Notes: generated from the sequence alone by a model not told the origin. A stretch of DNA of 64,000 nucleotides from Bacterioplanes sanyensis (GCF_014652515.1 NZ_BMYY01000013.1:42113-106112); one strand, 5' to 3'; shown: positions 25,861-34,775, counted from the stretch's first letter. Made by a program: numbers and translations.

Positions 25861-27522
25861 ATGACTGCTCAGCAGTATGACTACATCATCGTTGGGGCAG
25901 GATCGGCTGGCTGTGTGCTAGCCGATCGCCTGAGCGCCAGTGGCCAGCAGCAAGTGTTGCTACTCGAAGCGGGCCCACGCGACCGCTCTTGGACCATTGA
26001 TATGCCGGCAGCCATGGGGGCCGCTATTGATGGCCCACATTTTAACTGGCACTACTGGTCTGGACCTGAGCCCTATCTGAACGGTCGTCAGATTGCCACC
26101 CCGCGCGGCAAAACTCTGGGCGGTTCCTCCTCTATCAACGGCATGGTGTACATTCGCGGCCATGCCCGCGATTACGACGCCTGGGAAGCCGCCGGCTGTA
26201 AAGGCTGGAGCTATCGACATGTGTTGCCCTATTTTCGCCGCAGTGAAAGCTACGCTGGGGGCGCTGATGACTATCATGGCGCCGACGGCCCCTTACACGT
26301 CAGCCAGGGAGACCCATCGGACCCTCTGGCCAAGGCCTTTATCGACGCCGGTCAGCAAGCTGGTTATCGACTCACTGATGATTTTAACGGCTATTGCCAA
26401 GAAGGCTTTGGCCGCGTCGATCGCACCACATTTGCCGGTAAGCGCTGGAGCACCGCTCGTGGCTACCTTAGCCGCGCGACCGCTAGGCCCAATCTCACGG
26501 TTCATACCGGTGCGCTGGCAGAAAAAATCCTGAGCGAAGGCAAGCGTGCCGTTGGCGTGCGCTACCGCCAAAATGGCCAAGCACGGGAAGTGCACGCCCG
26601 ACGCGAAGTGCTGCTGTGTGGTGGCGCCATCAATACGCCACAACTGCTACTGCTCTCGGGCATTGGTCCACAGGATGAGCTACAACGCTGGCAAATTCCC
26701 GCCGTGCACACCCTCGATGGGGTTGGTCGCCGTCTTAGCGATCATCCGGATACTGTGGTCGCCTTTCGCTGTCGTAAGCCAGTTTCTAATGCCCCGCTCA
26801 CCCATGCACCGCGTAAATGGTGGGTAGGCATGCGCTGGTTTATTAACCAAACCGGCCTAGCTGCCAGCAATCAGTTTGATGCCGGCGCCTTTATTCGCTC
26901 AGGGCCGGGCGTCGAACACCCAGACCTGCAGCTCACCTTTATGTCGTTGGCCGTTGAGCCCGGCACGGTTGAAAGCCTGCGCGAGCACGCCTTCCAGATT
27001 CATATCGACTTGATGCGCCCTACCAGCTTGGGACGCTTGCGTCTAAACGGTACCGACCCTAACCAAGCACCCGAAATCGTCTTTAACTATTTGGCCAGCG
27101 AGCGCGATCGCGCCGACATGCGCGCCGCCGTGCGCTTGGTGCGCGAAATTGTGCAACAACCGGCGTTTGATGCGTTGCGCGGCGAGGAGATTTCCCCTGG
27201 CCTGCAATGCCAGAGCGACGATGAGCTCGATCTCTGGGCACGGGATACCATGGAAACCGGCTACCACGCCGCTGGCACCTGCAAAATGGGGCCTGTCGAC
27301 GATCCTGAAGCCGTCGTAGCACCCGACTTGACTGTGCATGGCATGCAAGGACTGCGGGTGGTGGATGCTTCCATCATGCCGGTGATTGTTAGTGGTAACA
27401 CCAATGCGCCGGTGATCATGATCGCCGAAAAAGCCAGCGATATGATTTTGGGCCATGACCCCCTGCCAGCCTCGGACGCCGATAGCTGGATTCACCCAGA
27501 CTGGCAGCGCAGCCAGCGTTAA
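25861..27522 (+). CDS. GMC-family FAD alcohol dehydrogenase (choline-dehydrogenase-like)
   Basis: A 553-aa protein. The FAD dinucleotide site DYIIVGAGSAGCVLADRL opens the protein; the GMC signatures GGSSSINGMVYIRGH and GAINTPQLLLLSGIG follow; the C-terminal HAAGTCKMG holds the catalytic His. It aligns well by eye with E. coli BetA throughout, but not closely enough to assign choline. It oxidises an alcohol to an aldehyde at the membrane or in the cytoplasm, and the ALDH two genes downstream can take the aldehyde to an acid. It begins 12 bp after the Rieske gene with AGGAG upstream. Confidence 0.82.
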   Translation: MTAQQYDYIIVGAGSAGCVLADRLSASGQQQVLLLEAGPRDRSWTIDMPAAMGAAIDGPHFNWHYWSGPEPYLNGRQIATPRGKTLGGSSSINGMVYIRGHARDYDAWEAAGCKGWSYRHVLPYFRRSESYAGGADDYHGADGPLHVSQGDPSDPLAKAFIDAGQQAGYRLTDDFNGYCQEGFGRVDRTTFAGKRWSTARGYLSRATARPNLTVHTGALAEKILSEGKRAVGVRYRQNGQAREVHARREVLLCGGAINTPQLLLLSGIGPQDELQRWQIPAVHTLDGVGRRLSDHPDTVVAFRCRKPVSNAPLTHAPRKWWVGMRWFINQTGLAASNQFDAGAFIRSGPGVEHPDLQLTFMSLAVEPGTVESLREHAFQIHIDLMRPTSLGRLRLNGTDPNQAPEIVFNYLASERDRADMRAAVRLVREIVQQPAFDALRGEEISPGLQCQSDDELDLWARDTMETGYHAAGTCKMGPVDDPEAVVAPDLTVHGMQGLRVVDASIMPVIVSGNTNAPVIMIAEKASDMILGHDPLPASDADSWIHPDWQRSQR

Positions 27523-27537
27523 TATGACGAGGTCTTT

Positions 27538-28488
27538 ATGAGCACCCGCCTGAACTTAACGCTGCAACGCAGCCAAGCCCTGACGGAGCGCATCTACGAG
27601 CTGGAGTGGGCGAGCAGCGATGGCCGCCCACTGCCACAAGCGCAGGCCGGCGCGCATTTAGAGTTCTATCTCCCCAACGGCTTGGTACGGCACTACTCGC
27701 TGCTCGACGACGGTCACAACGGCGTCTATCGCATTGGCGTTTTACGTGATCCGCAATCGCGTGGCGGCTCCGATTGGCTCACGCGCCAGCCGGCCGGTAC
27801 CCAACTGGAGGCTTCCGCACCGCGCAATCACTTTGCCCTCGACGACAGCCCGGGCAAGCAACGCGTACTGCTCGGTGCTGGCATCGGCATCACGCCGATT
27901 GTCGCCATGGTTCGAGCGCTGGTAGCACGCGGGGAGCGCCCCCAACTGCACTATTTGGTGCGTACCGCCGATGATGCCGCCTACGCCGATGAGCTGTCGC
28001 AATGGCTGCCAGAGACACACTGGCAGTTGCACCTGTCTGAACCGCACGGCGCCGTCGATCCAGCCAGCCTGATTGACACTGTCACGGCCGATACCCAGGT
28101 GTATGCCTGTGGTCCACAGGGGTTTCTTGACCGTCTGGAGCAAGCAGCGCAGCAATGGCCAGCTGGGGTGCTCAGATTAGAGCGCTTTCGCGGCGACAGC
28201 GATGCCGATAGCCGTACCACACAGGCCTGCGAGGTGGTGCTACAACGCAGTGGCAAAACCCTGCTGCTGGCGCCGGGCGAGTCCCTGATGGCGGCGCTAC
28301 AGGATGCCGGTGTTGCGCCCCCGACCCTATGTGGCGAAGGCGCTTGCGGCACTTGTGCCGTCGGCATCATTGCCGGCGAGGCGGAGCATGCCGACGTGCT
28401 GCAAAGCGACGCCGAAAAACAGTGTCACGACACCCTTTACCCCTGTGTATCCGCCCCCAAAGGGCAGCGCCTGGTACTGGATTTATAA
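27538..28488 (+). CDS. Oxygenase reductase: FAD/NAD(P)H domain with C-terminal plant-type [2Fe-2S] ferredoxin
   Basis: A 316-aa protein: flavin domain with RHYSLLDD (about 1-105), NAD(P)H domain with GAGIGITPIVAM and YACGPQGF (106-225), then a ferredoxin domain with CGEGACGTCAVG (C-x4-C-x2-C) and a later Cys. The order matches the reductase partners of Rieske oxygenases such as CntB, GbcB and VanB. It passes electrons from NAD(P)H to the Rieske subunit at 24700. Having the GMC gene between oxygenase and reductase suggests the whole set is one pathway. Confidence 0.87.
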   Translation: MSTRLNLTLQRSQALTERIYELEWASSDGRPLPQAQAGAHLEFYLPNGLVRHYSLLDDGHNGVYRIGVLRDPQSRGGSDWLTRQPAGTQLEASAPRNHFALDDSPGKQRVLLGAGIGITPIVAMVRALVARGERPQLHYLVRTADDAAYADELSQWLPETHWQLHLSEPHGAVDPASLIDTVTADTQVYACGPQGFLDRLEQAAQQWPAGVLRLERFRGDSDADSRTTQACEVVLQRSGKTLLLAPGESLMAALQDAGVAPPTLCGEGACGTCAVGIIAGEAEHADVLQSDAEKQCHDTLYPCVSAPKGQRLVLDL

Positions 28489-28548
28489 CGACAAAGCCCG
28501 GCCCAAGATGCCTGGCATCACCATGACCGCAAGATTTGAGGAGCAACC

Positions 28549-30039
28549 ATGTACTTAAGCCATCAAGACTGGCAAGCCAAAGCCGCAGCACTGCAGGCGG
28601 ACGGCAATGCCTGGATCGACGGTCGTCGCTGCCCAGCAGCCAATGGCGACACGCTGGACTCTATTAACCCCATGACTGCACAGCCGGTGGCCAGCATTGC
28701 CGCCGCCAGCGAGCAGGATGTGGACATCGCCGTGGCGGCGGCGCGACGCAGCTTTAACCAAGGCGACTGGTCACGCGCCGATGCCAGCGAGCGGCGGCGT
28801 ATTTTATTGGCCATCGCCAGCCAGATTCGCGCCCACCGGCACGAACTGGCATTGCTCGACTGCCTAGAAGTGGGCAAATGCATCAGCGATGCCCTCGATG
28901 ATGTCGAAGAAGCCGCCGTCTTATTTGACTGGTATGGCGAGCTGCAAGACAAGCTGTTCGATCAGGTTGCTCCAGCGCCCAACGGCGTACAAGCCACAGT
29001 GGTGCACGAGCCTTTGGGTGTCATTGGTGCGGTGGTCCCTTGGAACTACCCCCTGCACAACGCCGTGGTCAAACTGGCACCAGCGCTGGCCGCTGGCAAC
29101 AGCGTGGTACTCAAACCGGCGGAAGAATCATCGCTATCGGCACTGCGTCTAGCCGAGCTGTGCCGTGAGGCGGGCTTGCCAGATGGCGTGTTGAATGTGG
29201 TTCCTGGCTTGGGCCCAGTCGTTGGCGCAGCCATGGGACGCCATATGGATATCGATGCCATTGGCTTTACCGGCTCCACCGAGATCGGCAAGCGCTTTAT
29301 GGTGTATGCCGGTGAATCCAATATGAAACCTGTATGGCTGGAGTGTGGCGGCAAAAGCCCACATCTGATTTTTGAAGACTGCCCCAACCTAGACGCCGCT
29401 GTGGATGCCGTGATTGCCGGCATTTTCACCAACGCAGGCCAAGTGTGCTCGGCGCACTCACGTTTGCTATTGCAAGACGGCATCGCCGATGCCTTTGTGG
29501 CCTCTTTAGTTGATCGCATCTCGCGCTTACAGCCCGGCGATCCGCTCGACCCTGCGACACGCTTAGGCCCCCTAGTCAGCCAGGCGCAGTTTGACAAGGT
29601 GTGCCACTACCTCGACACCGGCAAGCGTGAGGCAACACTGCAATGTGGCGGTGAAGCGCTGCAAGTCGCCGGCGGCCAACTGTTTGTTGCTCCCACCGTG
29701 TTTGATCGTGTTGGCCCAGATCAGCGCTTGTTCCGCGAGGAAATCTTCGGCCCTGTGCTAACTATCACTCGGTTTAGCAATGAAGATGAGGCGGTCGCCT
29801 TGGCCAACGACAGCGACTACGGCCTCGCAGCTTCCGTCTGGACCACGTTACTCAGCCGCGCTCATCGCCTCACTCAGGCGCTGCAAGCTGGCACCGTGAC
29901 GGTGAATGGTGTCGATGCCGTAAGCCCACAAACACCGTTTGGTGGCATGAAACAGTCTGGTATCGGACGCGATTACGCCCTGTCAGGTCTGCACAAATAC
30001 ATGGCGCAGAAAACCTGCTGGATTCACTACCAACTGTAA
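28549..30039 (+). CDS. NAD-dependent aldehyde dehydrogenase
   Basis: A 496-aa ALDH-superfamily protein with PWNYPLH, the NAD-site loop GFTGSTEIGK, general base Glu265 (LECGGKSP) and catalytic Cys300 (NAGQVCSA). The C-terminal pattern (GGMKQSGIGRD, then KYMAQKTCWI) resembles PuuC and betaine-aldehyde dehydrogenases. It presumably oxidises the aldehyde made by the GMC enzyme to a carboxylate. The ATG has GAGGAG upstream. Confidence 0.85.
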   Translation: MYLSHQDWQAKAAALQADGNAWIDGRRCPAANGDTLDSINPMTAQPVASIAAASEQDVDIAVAAARRSFNQGDWSRADASERRRILLAIASQIRAHRHELALLDCLEVGKCISDALDDVEEAAVLFDWYGELQDKLFDQVAPAPNGVQATVVHEPLGVIGAVVPWNYPLHNAVVKLAPALAAGNSVVLKPAEESSLSALRLAELCREAGLPDGVLNVVPGLGPVVGAAMGRHMDIDAIGFTGSTEIGKRFMVYAGESNMKPVWLECGGKSPHLIFEDCPNLDAAVDAVIAGIFTNAGQVCSAHSRLLLQDGIADAFVASLVDRISRLQPGDPLDPATRLGPLVSQAQFDKVCHYLDTGKREATLQCGGEALQVAGGQLFVAPTVFDRVGPDQRLFREEIFGPVLTITRFSNEDEAVALANDSDYGLAASVWTTLLSRAHRLTQALQAGTVTVNGVDAVSPQTPFGGMKQSGIGRDYALSGLHKYMAQKTCWIHYQL

Positions 30040-30048
30040 GGAGTTGCT

Positions 30049-30774
30049 ATGCCAAGTCGTCACTTAGGCAGCCCACGCGAACAACTGGCTTGCGCCTTTC
30101 GCTGGATGGCGCGACTGGACATGCACGAAGCCGCCGCCAATCACTGCAGCCTGGCCACCAGCGATGACGGTAGCCGCTTCCTGATCAACCCAGCGGGTTA
30201 TCATTTTGCAGAGCTGTGCGCCAGCGACCTGCTGGAAGTGGACGCTTGGGGCGAGCCCGACCCACGCCTCGACCCAACGGCCTGGTCGATTCACGGTGCG
30301 CTGCACCGACTAGGCCATCAGGTCGGCTGCGTACTGCATGCGCACAGCCAATACGCCACGGCATTGGCCTGCCTAGAGCAACCGCAACTGCCGCCACTGG
30401 AGCAAGCGGGGATGCGTTTTTTTGAGCGCATCAGTATCGACCGCGGCTTCGATGGCATGGGTCTGGAGGATGAAGGTGAGCGTCTAGCACAGCAACTCGG
30501 CGCTGCCGATATCCTGCTGATGGGCAACCATGGTGTCATCGCCACCGGCGTCGACGTAGCCACCGCGTTTGATAATCTTTATTATTTTGAACGCGCCTGT
30601 CGCTACTACCTTACCGCTCGGGCCAGCGGCTTGCCCTTGCGCCCCGTAAGTGATGCCGTGGCGCGCAAGACCGCCGCCCAATGGCAACAGTACTTGGCAG
30701 ACGGCTTCAGCCATGACCACTTCGCCGCTCTGATGCGCCTACTGGACCGCGACGGCGACCCGTTCCGGAGATAA
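30049..30774 (+). CDS. Class II aldolase/adducin-family protein
   Basis: A 241-aa protein of the fuculose-aldolase fold. Probable zinc ligands are His97 and His99 (LHAHS) and a later His in MGNHGVIATG. Members are aldolases, epimerases or decarboxylases acting on small hydroxy- or keto-acids and sugar phosphates. It begins 9 bp after the ALDH. An aldolase-type enzyme is not part of the textbook betaine or carnitine routes, so its presence suggests a substrate with a longer carbon skeleton or a C-C cleavage step. Confidence 0.75.
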   Translation: MPSRHLGSPREQLACAFRWMARLDMHEAAANHCSLATSDDGSRFLINPAGYHFAELCASDLLEVDAWGEPDPRLDPTAWSIHGALHRLGHQVGCVLHAHSQYATALACLEQPQLPPLEQAGMRFFERISIDRGFDGMGLEDEGERLAQQLGAADILLMGNHGVIATGVDVATAFDNLYYFERACRYYLTARASGLPLRPVSDAVARKTAAQWQQYLADGFSHDHFAALMRLLDRDGDPFRR

Positions 30775-30781
30775 TCACCCC

Positions 30782-31786
30782 ATGGCCTCAAGTTCCGCCG
30801 TGCACCGGCTTGGCATTGTGTTGCTACCGCAGTTTTCCTTTGCTGGGCTAGGCGCATTGCTGGATGCGCTGTTCATCGTTAACTGGCTGGCGCGTGAACA
30901 GCGCTTTCGCTGGCAGCTGCTAGGTAGCCGCGACAACACACCCGCCTCCAACGGCGTCAGCCTCAGTACCGACAGTGACTGGCCCGCCGCCAACAGCCTC
31001 GACAGCGTTTGGGTGCTGGCCAGTTTTGAAACCAAAGCCCTGCGAGATGATCGCCGTCTCAGCCAGTGGTTGCGCCAATGTGCCGCAGCTGGCGTGCCGC
31101 TGGCCGGCATTGAAATGGGCAGCGAGGTGCTGGCCGCTGCTGGCCTACTGGACGAGCAGCCCGCTGCCGTGCATTGGGACAACCTTGAGGCCTTTCGTGA
31201 ACTCTACCCCCAAGTCGACGCCAGCAGCCAACTCTACAGCCTGACTTCGCAGCGCTTGACCTGTGCCGGCGGTACCGCAGTGCTCGACTTGGTCATGGCC
31301 TGGTTGCAACAACGCATCGAACCGGCGCTGTTAGAAGAACTCCGCAACCACCTGCTCGAACGCCGCCAGCGCTCGGCCGAGCAGCCACAACTTAGCCATG
31401 CCCCAGAGCGCCAATTACAGACCTCGGCGCAAGTGCGCCGCGTTATCCACCTGATGCGCCGCCATCTGGAAACCCCGCTCAGCAGCAGCGCCTTAGCCGA
31501 TGGTGTGGGCTTATCTGTGCGCCAGCTGGAGCGTCGTTTCAAACACGAAGTCGGCGTTACCCCCATGCGCTATTACCTGTGGCTGCGTATGACGCGCGCC
31601 CATCGGCTACTGCAACAAACCGATATGAGCGTGGCTGAGGTCGCCAGCAGTGCCGGCTTTGGCTCACTCGAGCACTTCTCCCGCGCCTATCGCCGCTTCT
31701 TCGACCGCGCCCCCAGTGAAGACCGACTGCAATCCGGCGATGCCCCCGCCGTTATGCCGGCACAACACTGGCCAGGCGAGATGTAA
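30782..31786 (+). CDS. GlxA-family AraC-type regulator of the Rieske/GMC operon
   Basis: A 334-aa protein. Residues 9-185 form a DJ-1/PfpI-like sensor domain in which GIEMGSEVLAAAGLLD replaces the usual nucleophile elbow with no Cys. Residues 218-315 carry the AraC DNA-binding domain (LADGVGLSVRQLERRFKHEVG; VAEVASSAGFGSLEHFSRAYRRFF). The GbdR, CdhR and ArgR regulators of betaine, carnitine and arginine use have this architecture, which supports a quaternary-amine substrate for the operon. It begins 7 bp after the aldolase gene, so it is probably self-regulated. Confidence 0.83.
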   Translation: MASSSAVHRLGIVLLPQFSFAGLGALLDALFIVNWLAREQRFRWQLLGSRDNTPASNGVSLSTDSDWPAANSLDSVWVLASFETKALRDDRRLSQWLRQCAAAGVPLAGIEMGSEVLAAAGLLDEQPAAVHWDNLEAFRELYPQVDASSQLYSLTSQRLTCAGGTAVLDLVMAWLQQRIEPALLEELRNHLLERRQRSAEQPQLSHAPERQLQTSAQVRRVIHLMRRHLETPLSSSALADGVGLSVRQLERRFKHEVGVTPMRYYLWLRMTRAHRLLQQTDMSVAEVASSAGFGSLEHFSRAYRRFFDRAPSEDRLQSGDAPAVMPAQHWPGEM

Positions 31787-31936
31787 GGGTTACAGCTCAA
31801 CCCGCTGGCAATGATTTTTCAGCACCCGTATGCAGGCAACCGATTATCGAGCAACTTAGAGGTGGGCCATCGTCTGGCCGCTACTGTTAGCCATTGCTAT
31901 GATGCAGCTCTTCCCTTTGGCCCCTGGTGACGTACG

Positions 31937-32347
31937 ATGCCCTCCCCAGCCATTTCACCGGCGCAAACCACACAGATTATTGAGCAACTGCAAGCCATTG
32001 CCGACCTAAAGCTGGTGTACCTGTTTGGCTCCAGAAGCCAGCATCAAGCAACACAGCACAGTGATTGGGACATTGCCTTTCTGGCATCCACCCGACTGAC
32101 CAACACCGAGCGCTGGGAGCTGGCCCAGCAACTGGCCATCACCTTGGGCAGTGATGTTGACTTGGTCGATTTATCCCAAGCATCAACCGTGCTGCAACTA
32201 CAAGTGGTGACTCAAGGTCAGCTGCTGCTGGGCAGCCAGTATGATGACGATGCGTTTGCCGTGCAGGTGTACAGCATGTATGGCGATTTGCAGGAATCTA
32301 GGCAGGCCATTGTGCAAGCGTTTCTCGAGGAGGTTAAAGATGAATGA
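31937..32347 (+). CDS. mntA: MntA-type nucleotidyltransferase antitoxin (HEPN/MNT module)
   Basis: A 136-aa minimal nucleotidyltransferase with GS-x10-DxD (G31, S32, D43, D45), the motif of the AMP-transferring MntA antitoxins. The core WELAQQLA ... SDVDLVDLSQASTVLQLQVVTQG resembles Shewanella MntA closely. In intact systems MntA adds AMP to a tyrosine of the HEPN toxin HepT and silences its RNase. Here the next gene is only the first 18 codons or so of hepT, so the antitoxin appears to be an orphan relic. Confidence 0.85.
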   Translation: MPSPAISPAQTTQIIEQLQAIADLKLVYLFGSRSQHQATQHSDWDIAFLASTRLTNTERWELAQQLAITLGSDVDLVDLSQASTVLQLQVVTQGQLLLGSQYDDDAFAVQVYSMYGDLQESRQAIVQAFLEEVKDE

Positions 32348-32414
32348 TGTTGTTTTGAACAAGTTGGCTAGGATTCGTCGCTGCTTACAGCGCCCCATTG
32401 GGGTCAGAACTTAA
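32340..32414 (+). pseudogene. hepT: Truncated hepT (HEPN toxin), N-terminal remnant
   Basis: The ATG at 32340 overlaps mntA by 8 bp and has GAGGAGG upstream. The first residues, MNDVVLNKLARIRRCLQR, match the start of HepT toxins. The reading frame then runs into the palindromic repeat at 32400 and stops at TAA 32412-32414 after 24 codons. The HEPN RNase motif (R-x4-6-H) is absent, so no active toxin is made. The rest of the gene is not found in the following 800 bp. Confidence 0.8.
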
Positions 32415-32592
32415 GTTCTGACCCCGAAACATAGGCGCAGCCCGAGAGGATAACCCCTCAGGCATCCTGCCTTCGGCCCTGCGGGCGCCTGCGGCGGGTT
32501 CAATGGCTCCCAGCCACTGGTCGAACCTGAGAGTTTGAACCAAGTCGCTCAAGCAGGCACAAAAAAACCCTCATATCCCCACTGCATGCAGT
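32400..32592. repeat. 193-bp direct repeat, copy 1, starting with a 26-bp perfect palindrome
   Basis: Positions 32400-32425 read the same on both strands (GGGGTCAG...CTGACCCC). The following 167 bp are nearly identical to copy 2 at 32611-32803 (a handful of substitutions); the offset is 211 bp. The copy ends with the left arm of the tRNA terminator palindrome but lacks the right arm. Its left end fuses to the hepT remnant. It contains CCCGAGAGGAT, also present in the tRNA-Arg T arm. Confidence 0.85.
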
Positions 32593-32610
32593 TCGAGGAG
32601 CTTTACTACC

Positions 32611-32803
32611 GGGGTCAGAACTTAAGTTCTGACCCCGAAACATAGGCGCAGCCCGAGAGGATAACCCCTCAGGCATCCTGCCCTCGGCCCTGCGGGCGCC
32701 TACGGCGGGTCCAATGGCTCCCGGCCATTGGTCGAACCTGAGAGTTTGAACCAAGTCGCTCAAGCAGGCACAAAAAAACCCTCATATCCCCACTGCATGC
32801 AGT
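32611..32803. repeat. 193-bp direct repeat, copy 2
   Basis: Begins with the same 26-bp perfect palindrome (32611-32636) and runs into the tRNA-Arg terminator. An 18-bp unrelated spacer (32593-32610) separates it from copy 1. Because this copy retains the complete terminator, it is probably the original, and copy 1 the duplicate. Confidence 0.85.
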
Positions 32804-32820
32804 GGGGATATGAGGGTTTT
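32775..32820 (-). terminator. Rho-independent terminator of tRNA-Arg, a 46-bp perfect palindrome
   Basis: Every position from 32775 to 32820 pairs with its mirror about the centre at 32797/32798. On the minus strand the stem is followed by a run of seven T (complement of 32772-32778). It begins 4 bp after the tRNA 3' end. Confidence 0.85.
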
Positions 32821-32823
32821 CTA

Positions 32824-32900
<77 letters not shown>

Positions 32901-32940
32901 AAAACGGACAGCCACCAAGGCCGATGCCGTAAGGTGCCGG

Positions 32941-32969
32941 ATTATATACACTTTTCTCAGCGGCTCCAA
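32941..32969 (-). promoter_or_regulatory. Sigma-70 promoter of tRNA-Arg
   Basis: On the minus strand TTGGAG (complement of 32964-32969) and TATAAT (complement of 32941-32946) are exactly 17 bp apart. The perfect -10 element and the spacing are what a stable-RNA promoter should show. Transcription would start about 35 bp before the mature 5' end. Confidence 0.8.
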
Positions 32970-33078
32970 CCGCATCCGCACATGGGTGGCTATGGCAGAG
33001 GCACTGCGCTCGGCTGTGCTATGGCGCTCTTCAGTGGGCTAAACCCATGTTTGCGGATTTTTCTACAACAGCACCTAT

Positions 33079-33150
33079 GGATAACTCAGTACCCGTTCTG
33101 GATGTCTGACGCACTCGTGCAAAGCTGTGCAAAATTACTCAGAGGAGCGC
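33079..33150. mobile_element. Internally deleted MITE remnant
   Basis: Positions 33111-33150 match the right end of the element at 6084-6350 (6310-6349) at 33 of 40 positions. Positions 33079-33104 resemble its left end (AACTCAG...CCCGTTCTGGAT). The interior of about 190 bp is missing. Confidence 0.5.
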
Positions 33151-33184
33151 AAGAGTAGGTCCAGCGCTCGCCTCCTTTTGATGA

Positions 33185-33664
33185 TTACAGCCTGGCCATT
33201 TCGGCGTTTAAGCGCGTGATATCTGCCTGATAACGCTGCATTTCTACCTGATAACGGGTGGTAATGGCTTGCATTTCAGCGCTAATGCTCGACTCCCATT
33301 GAGCCCCCGCCAAGTTATTGTTGGCACGGCTTTTCTTGGCCCGCAGCACTCTTAGTTCGCGATCCATGTTGGCTTGGGCTTTATCCAAATCGCGGTACAA
33401 GCGTTTTAACTCTCGCTTGATCTCAGCACGGCGGTTGTCTGCCTTCATTTGCTGGTAGATTTCATTGCCCTCCAGCGATACCGGCTTAGGCTGACTGTCT
33501 GCCGACGTCTGTCTGATCTTATAGCTTCGTGTAGACTGCTGCACCTCACCTTGGCAGGGGCGCTGCTGAAATGTTTTTTTGCCGTCACTGGCCGTGCAGA
33601 CATACATCTGCCCTGCTGCCACAGGTAAAGCGATAACCGCCATTAGCGTAACTGCCACGCGCAT
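33185..33664 (-). CDS. DUF4124-type periplasmic protein with a coiled-coil tail
   Basis: A 159-aa protein from the ATG at 33664, with AAGGAG upstream. A signal peptide (1-17) is followed by MYVCTASDGKKTFQQRPCQG, the DUF4124 pattern with two Cys that probably form a disulfide, then a long charged helical region (about 75-155) rich in Arg, Lys, Glu and Gln. The molecular function of the family is not known; periplasmic location is expected. It stands alone. Confidence 0.7.
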   Translation of the reverse strand: MRVAVTLMAVIALPVAAGQMYVCTASDGKKTFQQRPCQGEVQQSTRSYKIRQTSADSQPKPVSLEGNEIYQQMKADNRRAEIKRELKRLYRDLDKAQANMDRELRVLRAKKSRANNNLAGAQWESSISAEMQAITTRYQVEMQRYQADITRLNAEMARL

Positions 33665-34241
33665 AAAAAACTCCTTAAAAATGCTAGTAGTGCTTGACCC
33701 CATCCGCATGAGACGAGCAGACAGCGTTCCCCTCTCTCCCTGTCGTCATTTTCTCTTGATCCTGCTGTATGCCAATGCTGCATAAAAACACATGTCGCCA
33801 AAAGTGACATATGAGCGCCGTTGTTACCTACATCGTCGTGAAATGCAGCCGTCACACATAAAGCGAACGAATCTTGGTCTTTGCTGCCCTGTTGTTTGAC
33901 TGTGACTACCAATGAGCTAGGTGCACGAATAGCCCCAGCTCATGGGGATTGTTAGCCCTATGGCAGCAACACACCCGACTAACTACTTACGCGTTTTGTG
34001 ACGAGGTTGGCTGAACCAGTGTTTGCTAGCGACATTGGTGCGTGTTTCCCGCAATTAGTAACTCTTATATCAAAATGCACCACTTTGGTGCCCTAGCCGC
34101 TAGACAGCATGGGTGCTGGACAAAAGCGTGAGATAGGCAGCACTTTTTTTACTAAACGGCGCATTTTGTAGCTACTTCGTAGGCAGTAGTTTTGCTAGTA
34201 TTCACGCCATCCACCACTAGGGTTTTATCGGACGATCTCCA
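33665..34241. other. 577-bp stretch without a recognised gene
   Basis: Open frames here are short, lack ribosome sites and have no family resemblance. A small hairpin TGTCGC/GTGACA occurs at 33792-33808. I see no RNA gene or repeat. It may hold promoters for the divergent genes on either side or be decayed sequence. Confidence 0.5.
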
Positions 34242-34562
34242 ATGCCTGACCCCGCACTTTCAATGGTCAACCAGCGCAACCCGCTGCACCGACCTGCTTC
34301 GTGGTTGAATACGCGCCAACAACGCGGCAATACCACCGAGTTATTACAAGAATACGACCTCAAGCAAGCTGAGTTGCGCGCCTATGAAACGCAGGTGTTG
34401 CAGCAAGAGAATCAGGCACGTCAAGAGGCAGGCCTACCGCCCATTGAGTTGCAGGGTGGCCCACGTAAGCGGCGCTATAGCCGCCGTATTAGCGGTGTTT
34501 GTTATTTGACGCTGACGACCCTGGCGCTCAGTGCGGCGGCCATTGTTATCTGGTTGGTGTAG
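34242..34562 (+). CDS. Hypothetical protein with one C-terminal membrane segment
   Basis: A 106-aa protein. Residues 27-60 form a Gln/Glu-rich helix (ELLQEYDLKQAELRAYETQVL), residues 73-83 are basic (GPRKRRYSRRI) and residues 84-105 form one hydrophobic segment. The positive-inside rule puts the N-terminal helix in the cytoplasm. The ribosome site is weak, and a second ATG at 34263 is possible. I do not recognise a family. Confidence 0.5.
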   Translation: MPDPALSMVNQRNPLHRPASWLNTRQQRGNTTELLQEYDLKQAELRAYETQVLQQENQARQEAGLPPIELQGGPRKRRYSRRISGVCYLTLTTLALSAAAIVIWLV

Positions 34563-34775
34563 CTCGCGTTTCGAATTAACTTTTACCATACTGCGCATGG
34601 TTTCAACGGGCCACCCGAATTCTCTGGCGAGGTGTGCCGCTCAAGCAGTGGTGGCTCCACTGGCTAGATGCAGAGCAAAGCCGAAGGCTTAAGGGTGCCT
34701 GCCCAGAGGCCTGCTTTGCTTCTCTCTGCTGACCCAATTATCATCCCCGCCTCTTTGGTCTGGCGCAGGCTCGCT

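Noticed and set aside
32400..32803. CRISPR-like repeat-spacer pattern near the tRNA
   Set aside because: Only two long copies of 193 bp with one short spacer; this is a duplication, not an array.
33643..33912. 89-codon minus-strand frame upstream of the DUF4124 gene
   Set aside because: No ribosome site or motif, and it overlaps the start region of the real gene in another frame.
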